The position numbers were made by a program, and so were the translations under genes. A stretch of 11,518 bases of DNA from Planctomycetes bacterium RIFCSPHIGHO2_12_FULL_52_36 (GTDB lineage Bacteria > Planctomycetota > Brocadiia > Brocadiales > Bathyanammoxibiaceae): NCBI GenBank assembly GCA_001828545.1, contig MHYW01000007.1, forward strand, positions 1 to 11,518, written 5' to 3'. The notes beneath the pieces are model-generated. The model saw only the letters and a program-made list of their open reading frames with translations. It made no database searches and was not told the DNA's origin. Shown here in pieces: positions 5,692 through 11,518 of this stretch (position 1 is the stretch's first letter; every line of letters starts with the position of its first letter).

Positions 5692-7002
5692 TTATCCCTT
5701 TATATACTTTACGATACGAGGCATCAATTGTGTTCCTTTAATTTCTCCAAGGCTCCCCTTCTGGCAAGACTCTTCGGAAAAGTCTTGGGTATGGCCTGGC
5801 GTGATAGGGCCACCGTATAGTACTAGAGGTACGGGGTCATGGGAGTGGGATTTGAGCTGGCAGGGGGTGGTATGGTCTGCCGTCAGGGCTACGATAATCT
5901 CTTTGAGTTCTATCTTCTCTAGCAATGGACCGAGAAAATATCTGTCAATGGTCTCAATGGCGACCTTCTTGGCCTCGCCGTCTCCGTCATGGCCCGGTAT
6001 ATCTGGACCTTTGATATGGATGTACAGACCATCAAAATCCTTTAGTGTCTCCAGGGTTTTTTCGGCCCGTAAGAGATAGTCTCTTTTCAAATCTGAAGAG
6101 GGCGGTGGCAGTTCCACTACCTCCATGCCCGTAAGGGAGGCTATACCCTTTTCCACGGGCATATCGGCCAGACAGGCCATCCTCAGGCCAAACTTGCTCT
6201 TCATATCGGGGAACTTAGGGAGTCTGTCACCGGCGTCTCTGAGGAGGAGGAGGTTAGCCGGGGGCATACCCTTCTCCTGCCTTTTTTTATTGATGGAGGA
6301 CCTCTCAAGGATTTCACAACTTCTCAGGACAAACTCATTGGTCAGGAGGGCTGACACGGCGGCGGTCTTAAGGTCCTTGCAGTCCTCCAGTGGTCCTGCA
6401 TACTGGAATAGATTCTCAAAACCCCCTTCCTGCGGAATACTCACTGGGCCGTTACGTCTATAGGCCGGGTCTGTATTAGTAATCTCACCCGAAAGGGGTG
6501 TCTTCTTTGTGCGGATAACCAGACATGCCCTGTGGCCGATGGTATGTTTGAGTTGAAAGGTAGAACCAGGGATAGATTCCAGTCGCAGTTGTGCGTTGAC
6601 CTCCTGGCAGAGTTGCCCCGCCTCCTCGTCTGAGAGGCTCCTGCCTGCCCGACGGTCTATAATTTCTCTGCCCTGGCCCCTGGTGGCGAAGTTGGCCCTT
6701 ATGGCCAGGTCTCCTGGCCTTACCTCCAGCCCGGCGGCGAAGGACTCCAGTGGTCCCCTGCCCGTGTAGTACCGATAAGGGTCGTAGCCCAGGATGCTGA
6801 TGACGGCCACGTCTGATTCGGGTGCCACCCCCGGGGCTACAGGGTGCATTACCCCCGTACGCCCCTCCCTGGCCAGGCGGTCCATGTGTGGCTTATGGGC
6901 GGCCTCCAGGGGGGTCTTATTCCCCAATTCCTTCAGGCGGTAAGGGCCGTCCGAGAGACCATCCAGGACTATGTAGAGAAGCCGTATTCTTTTCTTTGAC
7001 AT
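5692..7002 (-). CDS. apgM: 2,3-bisphosphoglycerate-independent phosphoglycerate mutase, archaeal type
   Basis: This cytosolic enzyme interconverts 3-phosphoglycerate and 2-phosphoglycerate in glycolysis and gluconeogenesis. The 436 residues and motif order match the ApgM/alkaline-phosphatase superfamily form (about 400-440), not the 510-residue GpmI form. Visible landmarks are the first metal aspartate in YIVLDGLSD (D14), the nucleophile serine in APESDVAVISILGYDP (S63), YYTGRGPLE (78-86), RANFATR (102-108), KGPDIPGHDGD (331-341, D334 and H338), TADHTTPC (374-381, D376 and H377) and HSHDPVPL (386-393). All expected metal ligands appear present. The ATG at 7000-7002 is preceded by TTACAAAA with no clear ribosome site, and by a heptamer repeat that fills the gap to the fumarase beta gene. 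pyrB starts 2 bp after its stop. The N-terminal MSKKRIRLLYIVLDG start is normal for the family. Confidence 0.95.
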   Translation of the reverse strand: MSKKRIRLLYIVLDGLSDGPYRLKELGNKTPLEAAHKPHMDRLAREGRTGVMHPVAPGVAPESDVAVISILGYDPYRYYTGRGPLESFAAGLEVRPGDLAIRANFATRGQGREIIDRRAGRSLSDEEAGQLCQEVNAQLRLESIPGSTFQLKHTIGHRACLVIRTKKTPLSGEITNTDPAYRRNGPVSIPQEGGFENLFQYAGPLEDCKDLKTAAVSALLTNEFVLRSCEILERSSINKKRQEKGMPPANLLLLRDAGDRLPKFPDMKSKFGLRMACLADMPVEKGIASLTGMEVVELPPPSSDLKRDYLLRAEKTLETLKDFDGLYIHIKGPDIPGHDGDGEAKKVAIETIDRYFLGPLLEKIELKEIIVALTADHTTPCQLKSHSHDPVPLVLYGGPITPGHTQDFSEESCQKGSLGEIKGTQLMPRIVKYIKG

Positions 7003-7010
7003 TTTTGTAA

Positions 7011-7091
7011 CAGAATACAGAATTAAGAATTCAGAATACAGAACTCAGAATATAGAATATTTTGAATTCTGACTACTGAATTCTGGATTCT
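7011..7091. repeat. CAGAATA heptamer array with inverted half, fumarase beta-apgM gap
   Basis: On the plus strand seven units of exactly 7 nt run from 7011 to 7059, all variants of CAGAATA (CAGAATT, CAGAACT, TAGAATA and others). After a TTTT-containing spacer, four units in the opposite sense run from 7064 to 7091 (GAATTCT, GACTACT, GAATTCT, GGATTCT). The halves pair: AGAATTCAG at 7026-7034 is the exact complement of 7076-7084, with further pairing inside. The array fills the gap to within about 8 nt of the apgM start and extends past the fumarase beta stop codon into its last codons. Confidence 0.85.
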
Positions 7092-7648
7092 TCTTTTCCC
7101 CATATTTTGATGGCCTCCTTGTACATGTCATTGCCCAGGGTATCATAGGCTACAATGGCGAAGAAGTCCTCCACCTCCAGACGATGGATGGCCTCCGTGC
7201 CCAGGTCTTCAAAGGCAATCATATCACATTTCCTTATGCTCCTGGCAACGAGGGCCGCCGCACCTCCAATATTGGAGAAGTGGACGGCCTTGTATCGCTT
7301 CATGAGGTCAATGACTTCCTGTGAACGCTCCCCTTTGCCTACGGTACCCTTCAACCCTTTTTTGTAAAGCGGCTCCATGTACGGGTCCATACGAGAACTA
7401 GTGGTTGGTCCCGCAGAGCCTATGACCTGACCGGGTCTGGCAGGGGTAGGGCCTACATAGTATATGACCTGCCCCTGCAGGTCAATAGGTAAGGGCTTGC
7501 CTTGTTCTATAAGTTCTACCAGGCGCTTATGGCTGGAGTCCCTGGCGGTATAGAAGACCCCGTCAAATAGCACCTTCTGTCCTGCCCTGAGGCCCAGTAC
7601 GGTCTTTTCGTCTATTGGTGCTTTTATGTGGATGATTTCTTCTGGCAT
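7073..7648 (-). CDS. Fumarate hydratase class I, beta subunit
   Basis: This is the C-terminal half of the two-subunit iron-sulfur fumarase (same fold as FumA/FumB C-terminal and TtdB), which with the alpha chain converts fumarate to malate reversibly. The 191 residues match the usual 180-200. Family motifs are ARDSSHKRL (35-43), YYVGPTPARPG (63-73), GSAGPTTSSRMD (77-88), KGTVGKGE (100-107) and EDLGTEAI (147-154), all in the expected order. It starts 10 bp after the alpha-chain stop, with GAGG 8 nt before the ATG at 7646-7648. The last codons (ESRIQ and the stop at 7073-7075) lie in a heptamer repeat, so the C-terminal tail is probably repeat-derived. L-tartrate dehydratase is a close relative, but the oxidoreductase neighbours favour fumarase. 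Confidence 0.93.
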   Translation of the reverse strand: MPEEIIHIKAPIDEKTVLGLRAGQKVLFDGVFYTARDSSHKRLVELIEQGKPLPIDLQGQVIYYVGPTPARPGQVIGSAGPTTSSRMDPYMEPLYKKGLKGTVGKGERSQEVIDLMKRYKAVHFSNIGGAAALVARSIRKCDMIAFEDLGTEAIHRLEVEDFFAIVAYDTLGNDMYKEAIKIWGKEESRIQ

Positions 7649-7658
7649 AGTATTTTCC

Positions 7659-8501
7659 TCATAGGATTGTGGTCTTCAAGCGGTGTGAATGACATTCAAT
7701 ATTTACCGCCACCGGGAGGCTGGCGATGTGACAGGGATAGGTCTCCACGTGTACGGCCAGGGCGGTAGTCCTCCCACCCCAGGCCTGGGGTCCCACACCA
7801 GTGGCGTTTACCTTCTCAAAGAGTTCTTCCTCCAGTTCTTTAATGTGGGCCTCTGTATGGTGAGAGCCCACCGGTCTCAGGAGGCTCCTCTTGGCAATAT
7901 AGGTGGCCTGGTCAAAGGTGCCTCCCAGGCCTACCCCTACGATGAGTGGAGGACAGGGCCTGCCACCGCCTTTGAGCACGGTCTCCACCACAAAATTCAC
8001 GACCCCTTTTCTGCCCTGGGCCGGGGTAAGCATGGCAAAGCGGCTCATATTTTCGCACCCTGACCCCTTACACATGACGGTAAGCCTCAAACGGTCTCCT
8101 GGCACTACCTCTACATGGATAACCGGAGGGGTATTGTCCTTTGTATTTATGCGCCTCAGGGGGTCCTGGACGATGGAGGCCCGTAGATAGCCTTTGGTGT
8201 ATCCCTGGGCTACGCCTTTGGTGATGGCCTCGTCCAGACTGCCACCTACCACCTCCGCCTCCTGTCCCAATTCTACAAAGGCTATGGTGAAGCCTGTGTC
8301 CTGACAGATGGGGGACAGTTCCTCTCTGCCTATCCTGGCGTTCTCTAGTATATCCCTCAAGATTTGCTGGCCCGTAGGGGATTCTTCCCTCTTGAGAGAC
8401 TGCTCCAGTGCATCAACAACGTCCTGCCCCAGGAAGTAGTTGGCCTCCATGCAGAGTCTTTCTACGGCCTGGGTGATAGTGTCAGCCTCTATCTGTCGCA
8501 T
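7659..8501 (-). CDS. Fumarate hydratase class I, alpha subunit
   Basis: This chain carries the [4Fe-4S] cluster of the heteromeric class I fumarase. The 280 residues match the family. The likely cluster cysteines are C66 (in SPICQDTGF), C183 (in RPCPPLIVGVGLGG) and C270 (in SLPVAVNIECHSHR), aligned by motif with the three ligands of FumA-type enzymes. GSGCENMSRF (147-155) and WGGRTTALAVHVETYPCHIASLPVAV (241-266 region) are other family signatures; here the usual GSEN has a cysteine (GCEN, C149). Its ATG (8499-8501) directly follows the TAA of the GNAT-KorC gene, with AGGA inside the last codons of that gene as ribosome site, so translation is coupled. The enzyme is oxygen-sensitive in known cases, which agrees with an anaerobic setting. 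Confidence 0.94.
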   Translation of the reverse strand: MRQIEADTITQAVERLCMEANYFLGQDVVDALEQSLKREESPTGQQILRDILENARIGREELSPICQDTGFTIAFVELGQEAEVVGGSLDEAITKGVAQGYTKGYLRASIVQDPLRRINTKDNTPPVIHVEVVPGDRLRLTVMCKGSGCENMSRFAMLTPAQGRKGVVNFVVETVLKGGGRPCPPLIVGVGLGGTFDQATYIAKRSLLRPVGSHHTEAHIKELEEELFEKVNATGVGPQAWGGRTTALAVHVETYPCHIASLPVAVNIECHSHRLKTTIL

Positions 8502-9485
8502 TTAATCCTGATACGTATACCCGTATTTTATTGCCCTGACGTTTTCATCCAGGAACCTGCCAGGGAGGCTACTGCGGAAGTCCACTTTGTCAATGGGGAT
8601 GCCTATGTCCTTGAGGAGCCTGCCCAGGGCAATCATGTTTATAAAAATGGGGCTGCCGAACTTCTCAACGGCCTCTTTTCCAAACGGTATCTTCTCTTCT
8701 GCGGCCCCTTCAGGGATGGAGGCCTCCAGGATATGCCTCTCGGCAGGAAAGGCCCTCCTGGTGGATTTGGCCAGTTCCAGGCAGAGGTCTGCCTTTTCAA
8801 AGAAGGGGGACTCTATCTTTTCGTCTGAAAAGAGGAGTTCGGCGGTGATTTCTCCACCCCTCACAGTGGCGTCATAGAGGACGTTCATGGCAACCTCCTT
8901 GCCCATCTTGGCCAGGATGCTAGCCAGGGCGTGGGCCATGAGTTTGATGCCCTGACCCGCCTCTCCTGCCAGGACTATCCTTTTTACTATGGGCCTGAGA
9001 GGTTTGGCTATGGCCTTTACCATGAGCACGAGGTCTATGCCAAAGAACTTCTCCTCAATATAGGCCTTCTGGAAGAAGCCCAGGTGTTCTAGTAATCTAA
9101 TGGTGGAGGTGTCCTGGGGATAGATGAAGACCCTGCCCTCGTGACATTCTCTACTCTGAAACTCCTGGAGGGCCTTTTCCAGGAGTTTGTGACCGCATCC
9201 CCTGCCCCGATAATCCATGTCAACGGCAAACCAGTGTATATCCCCCACCCCCTCGGTTATCCAGGCAAAGACGTATCCTATAACTTTGTCCCCCTCTTTT
9301 GCCACGAGGTAAACGCAGTTTTCGCTGAGTAGTCTTTTGTGGAGCTTGGCAGAGTTGTAGCCTTCCTTGAAGTGTTGTATATCCTCCGGGGGGCGGTTGG
9401 GGTGTATCTCCTCCATGCTCTTATAGAAGAGGTTCAGGGTGGCCTCTACGTCCTTCTCTCTCAGTTTAGTTATACTACTGTCCAT
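8502..9485 (-). CDS. Fusion of GNAT acyltransferase and 2-oxoacid:ferredoxin oxidoreductase gamma subunit
   Basis: The 327 residues hold two complete domains. Residues 1 to about 155 are a GNAT N-acyltransferase: an N-terminal KLREKDVEAT start, the beta strand VIGYVFAWI (68-76), strand IHWFAVDMDY (83-92), the CoA pyrophosphate loop RGRGCG (93-98, fitting R/QxxGxG/A), and the C-terminal TSTIRLLEHLGF motif (127-138). After a short linker (KAIAKPLRPIVK), residues about 165-327 are the gamma chain: RIVLAGEAGQGI (169-180), DATVRGGE (205-212), and NMIALGRLL (283-291). The gamma chain normally stands alone at about 180 residues. The ATG at 9483-9485 has GGAAG 7 nt upstream, so translation starts at the GNAT part. 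Gaps are 33 bp to korB and 0 bp to fumarase alpha. The GNAT substrate is unknown. Confidence 0.9.
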   Translation of the reverse strand: MDSSITKLREKDVEATLNLFYKSMEEIHPNRPPEDIQHFKEGYNSAKLHKRLLSENCVYLVAKEGDKVIGYVFAWITEGVGDIHWFAVDMDYRGRGCGHKLLEKALQEFQSRECHEGRVFIYPQDTSTIRLLEHLGFFQKAYIEEKFFGIDLVLMVKAIAKPLRPIVKRIVLAGEAGQGIKLMAHALASILAKMGKEVAMNVLYDATVRGGEITAELLFSDEKIESPFFEKADLCLELAKSTRRAFPAERHILEASIPEGAAEEKIPFGKEAVEKFGSPIFINMIALGRLLKDIGIPIDKVDFRSSLPGRFLDENVRAIKYGYTYQD

Positions 9486-9518
9486 TGGGTAACTTCCAGG
9501 ATTGCGAATCCGTAAATC

Positions 9519-10268
9519 CTATACTCCAGCACATCTGGTTATGCCTATCTCATTATCTTTCAGGAATTCGGCGTTGTCGTTAATCTTATAGTTGTTCTTA
9601 TAATACATAAGCATCTCAAAGGCGTCTTTGAAACCTATGCGGCGGCCGTTGTTGACTATGCACTGGGTGATAACGTCTACGAAGGACAGTCCTGGGTGTC
9701 TAAGGGCTTCTACAACGCACTTCTTCAGGTGTGGCAGGTGGAAGGTGGTGCTCCTGGCATAGAAACAGTTGTGGGCCTTGATAATGGCCTGGACGTTAAA
9801 AGGTGCGTCCCTGTTGCCCTCAGGGGTGGTGAGGGTCTTGGTATTCAATCTGGTAGTAGGAGAGGCCTGACCACCAGTCATACCATATATCTCATTGGAA
9901 TAGCAGACGATGGTGATGGGGGTGTTGCGCCGGGTTGCGTGAAGCAGGTGGTTACCGCCTATACCTAGCAGGTCCCCATCTCCGCTTGACACTACCACCT
10001 TCAAATTTTCATTAGCAGTCTTTATCCCCTCTGCCAGGGGGATGGCCCGGCCGTGGGCGGTATGGACTGAATCCAGGTCAAAGAATCCGGCGCTCCTGCC
10101 GGCACATCCTATTCCAGAGACTACTACTACCTGATGCTTGTCAAAATTGAGTTCTTCAAAGGCCTGAGCCAGGGACTTTAGTATCTGCCCGTTTCCACAC
10201 CCGGGACACCAGGGTGTGGGCAGGTTCCCTTCCTTCAGAAAGCGTTTGAAACGTGTGGTGTCTTCCAT
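9519..10268 (-). CDS. korB: 2-oxoacid (probably 2-oxoglutarate):ferredoxin oxidoreductase beta subunit
   Basis: This chain binds thiamine diphosphate and one [4Fe-4S] cluster and catalyses the CoA-dependent decarboxylation of a 2-oxoacid (or its reverse) with the alpha chain. The 249 residues lie within the range of separate beta chains. Cluster ligands fit the known pattern: C21 and C24 (PWCPGCGNG), C55 (GIGCAGR) and C203 (TQCIV). The TPP/Mg motif is SGDGDLLGIGGNH (95-107) followed by NEIYGMTGGQASPTT (125-139). HTAHGRA (69-75) is also typical. The ATG at 10266-10268 has AGGG 5 nt upstream, and korA ends 26 bp before it. The choice of 2-oxoglutarate over pyruvate or branched-chain oxoacids comes from overall KorB likeness and the fumarase neighbours, and is an inference. 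Confidence 0.93.
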   Translation of the reverse strand: MEDTTRFKRFLKEGNLPTPWCPGCGNGQILKSLAQAFEELNFDKHQVVVVSGIGCAGRSAGFFDLDSVHTAHGRAIPLAEGIKTANENLKVVVSSGDGDLLGIGGNHLLHATRRNTPITIVCYSNEIYGMTGGQASPTTRLNTKTLTTPEGNRDAPFNVQAIIKAHNCFYARSTTFHLPHLKKCVVEALRHPGLSFVDVITQCIVNNGRRIGFKDAFEMLMYYKNNYKINDNAEFLKDNEIGITRCAGV

Positions 10269-10294
10269 GTCTGCCCTAGAAGATAGGGTTCAAG

Positions 10295-11335
10295 TTAGCT
10301 GACCGATACCTGTTTAGGTAACTTCTGCCTTAATCCCTGAAGTCTGTCGTTTATCTCCTTTATGTCTATCTGGCCTCCAGGGAGTGAGACGAGTCCTACC
10401 TCCCGGTGGATGAGTCTTTCTACCTGATAACAATACTGACCGGCATTCATCTCCAGGACTACGATATGTTCATATCGGGAGGCAACGTCCTTTAATTCTT
10501 CTGTCATGGGGAAGAGCCTGATGGGCCTGAAGAGGGCATACTTATCCTTAAACTGGTAGACAGCCCTGGATAAGGCACCGAAGGCTATTAGAAGGGTGTC
10601 TGCCTCGGTGTTCTCCATGTATTCATAAAAGTTGTAGTTCCTGGAGGTCTCCATACATTTCTTTTGGAGCTGGGCCAGTAGGTCCCGATGTGTCTCTGGA
10701 CTGGAGGTAACGGGCTTTGAGTCCCGATGGGTGAGGCCGGTAAAGTGGCGATTGCTTGTACCCAGGGGTGACCTGCTCCTCTGTGCAATTGGGTAGTCCT
10801 TGAGTTCTACCGTTTCGTAGAGGTGGCTGATGTAGCCATCGCTGAGGAGTATTACGGGGCTAAGGGACTCTTCGGCGGCGTTAAAGGCGCTGAAGGTATA
10901 ACGGTAGAGTTCCTCCACGGAGTTAGGGTAAAAGATTATGGGGAAGTAGTCCCCATGACTACCATGTCTTGCCTGGATAATGTCCCCCTGTGCGGGGAAG
11001 GTGGGCATCCCTGTGCTGGGACCTACCCTCTGTACGTCTATTATTACCATAGGGATTTCCATCATGTGGGCCAGCCCTATACTCTCCTGCATAAGGGAGA
11101 AACCAGGCCCACTGGTCGCCGTCATTACCTTAAGCCCTGCCAGGGAGGCCCCTATGCAGGCATTTATGGAGGCTATCTCGTCCTCCATCTGTAAGACCTT
11201 TATGTCTTTTCTCTCTACCAGTTCATGGAGTATCTCGGAGGCGGGTGTGATGGGATAGCCGGCAAAGAGGCCCAGACCTGCCCTCTCCGCCGCCTGTACG
11301 ATAGCCTGATTACCCTGCAGGAGTTGTTTCAACAT
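10295..11335 (-). CDS. korA: 2-oxoacid (probably 2-oxoglutarate):ferredoxin oxidoreductase alpha subunit
   Basis: The alpha chain provides the pyrimidine-binding domain for thiamine diphosphate and the 2-oxoacid and CoA contacts. The 346 residues have the standard landmarks: FAGYPITPASEI (24-35), MEDEIASINACIGASLAG (50-67), ATSGPGFSLMQE (73-84), VQRVGPSTGMPT (101-112), QGD..HGSHGDY (116-130) and LLSDGYISH (163-171). The C-terminal transketolase-like domain begins near 230. It lacks the N-terminal gamma domain of fused KorA proteins, which agrees with a separate gamma chain downstream. The length is somewhat shorter than the usual 370-390, mainly in the linker around 180-225. The ATG at 11333-11335 lies inside the last codons of korD (26-bp overlap) without a clear ribosome site, so translational coupling is likely. 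Confidence 0.94.
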   Translation of the reverse strand: MLKQLLQGNQAIVQAAERAGLGLFAGYPITPASEILHELVERKDIKVLQMEDEIASINACIGASLAGLKVMTATSGPGFSLMQESIGLAHMMEIPMVIIDVQRVGPSTGMPTFPAQGDIIQARHGSHGDYFPIIFYPNSVEELYRYTFSAFNAAEESLSPVILLSDGYISHLYETVELKDYPIAQRSRSPLGTSNRHFTGLTHRDSKPVTSSPETHRDLLAQLQKKCMETSRNYNFYEYMENTEADTLLIAFGALSRAVYQFKDKYALFRPIRLFPMTEELKDVASRYEHIVVLEMNAGQYCYQVERLIHREVGLVSLPGGQIDIKEINDRLQGLRQKLPKQVSVS

Positions 11336-11518
11336 GGTATATCTTAACCACTTCTATTGCCAGGTCGGGACAGTATCGCTCACAGTTAAAGCAGGCAATG
11401 CACCTATCATAAGACACCAGTTTTCCCCCTACAATCTCAAGGTTTTTAGTGGGGCAGAACTGGGGGCAGATATTGCACCGCTTGCAGTAATCGTGGTTTA
11501 TAGCGACTTCGCCCTTTT
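11310..11518 (-). CDS. korD: Ferredoxin-like delta subunit of the oxidoreductase, C-terminal part
   Basis: The frame is open from the right window edge to a TAA at 11310-11312 and gives the last 68 residues; the start is outside the window. It has two CxxCxxCxxxCP motifs: cysteines at 11, 14, 17, 21 and at 39, 42, 45, 49 of the fragment, followed in each case by proline, the signature of a bacterial-type 2[4Fe-4S] ferredoxin. Such delta chains carry electrons between the beta-chain cluster and external ferredoxin. Its 3' end overlaps korA by 26 bp, and the order delta-alpha-beta-gamma matches known kor operons. A stand-alone ferredoxin is possible but less likely given the overlap. Confidence 0.88.
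   Translation of the reverse strand, partial: KGEVAINHDYCKRCNICPQFCPTKNLEIVGGKLVSYDRCIACFNCERYCPDLAIEVVKIYHVETTPAG

Noticed and set aside
5294..6079. Long plus-strand open frame (261 codons) across the pyrB-apgM junction
   Set aside because: It lies opposite two genes with intact catalytic motifs, has no family likeness or ribosome site, and the composition of the minus-strand genes leaves the other strand open.
7011..7059. Tandem array as a CRISPR
   Set aside because: Units are 7 nt with no spacers, far shorter than CRISPR repeats, and no cas gene is present.
7011..7063. TATTCT words on the minus strand as -10 boxes for apgM
   Set aside because: They recur in every repeat unit and none has a recognisable -35 box at the right distance, so a promoter here cannot be supported from sequence.
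9021..9023. Internal ATG (Met155) that could start a stand-alone KorC
   Set aside because: No ribosome site precedes it, whereas the upstream ATG has GGAAG at good spacing and the GNAT frame is intact throughout.

Overview
The window is one tightly packed run of bacterial genes, all on the minus strand, so the genes are read from the right end to the left. Base composition is near 50% GC. The gene set suggests an anaerobe or a facultative organism with ferredoxin-based carbon metabolism: a four-subunit 2-oxoacid:ferredoxin oxidoreductase, a two-subunit iron-sulfur fumarase, an archaeal-type cofactor-independent phosphoglycerate mutase and a two-subunit aspartate transcarbamoylase (PyrB plus the zinc-binding PyrI). 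This combination, with secreted HEAT-repeat proteins and many word-built intergenic repeats, fits lineages such as Planctomycetota (Brocadiales-like), Nitrospirota or other little-cultured phyla. The sequence alone does not settle the phylum.

Right part (11518 to 7073): korD (cut by the window edge), korA, korB, a GNAT-korC fusion, fumarase alpha and fumarase beta. Gaps are short or negative (26-bp overlap, then 26, 33, 0 and 10 bp), so this is almost certainly one operon. It supplies two steps of an oxidative or reductive TCA cycle: 2-oxoglutarate/succinyl-CoA and fumarate/malate.

Middle part (7002 to 4251): apgM, then pyrB 2 bp after it, then pyrI. The two larger gaps here (70 and 62 bp) are largely filled by repeat or hairpin sequence, so the same transcript may continue. 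A 221-bp gap follows (4030-4250). It holds an A/T palindrome over the pyrI stop codon, a cluster of AGAC/GTCT words and a good sigma70-type promoter for the next gene.

Left part (4029 to 1): a secreted HEAT/TPR-repeat protein, a 223-bp gap almost wholly made of an inverted heptamer-word repeat, then trkA and the first 66 codons of trkH (potassium uptake).

Two things stand out. First, the gamma subunit of the oxidoreductase carries a complete N-terminal GNAT acyltransferase domain, which puts an acyl-CoA user on an acyl-CoA-producing enzyme. Second, three gene boundaries carry arrays of different words that share an exact 7-nt period and a self-complementary layout (1635-1839, 4220-4254, 7011-7091). 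A related 8-nt-period array sits in frame inside the HEAT gene (3397-3436). These look like one class of element defined by period and symmetry rather than by sequence.
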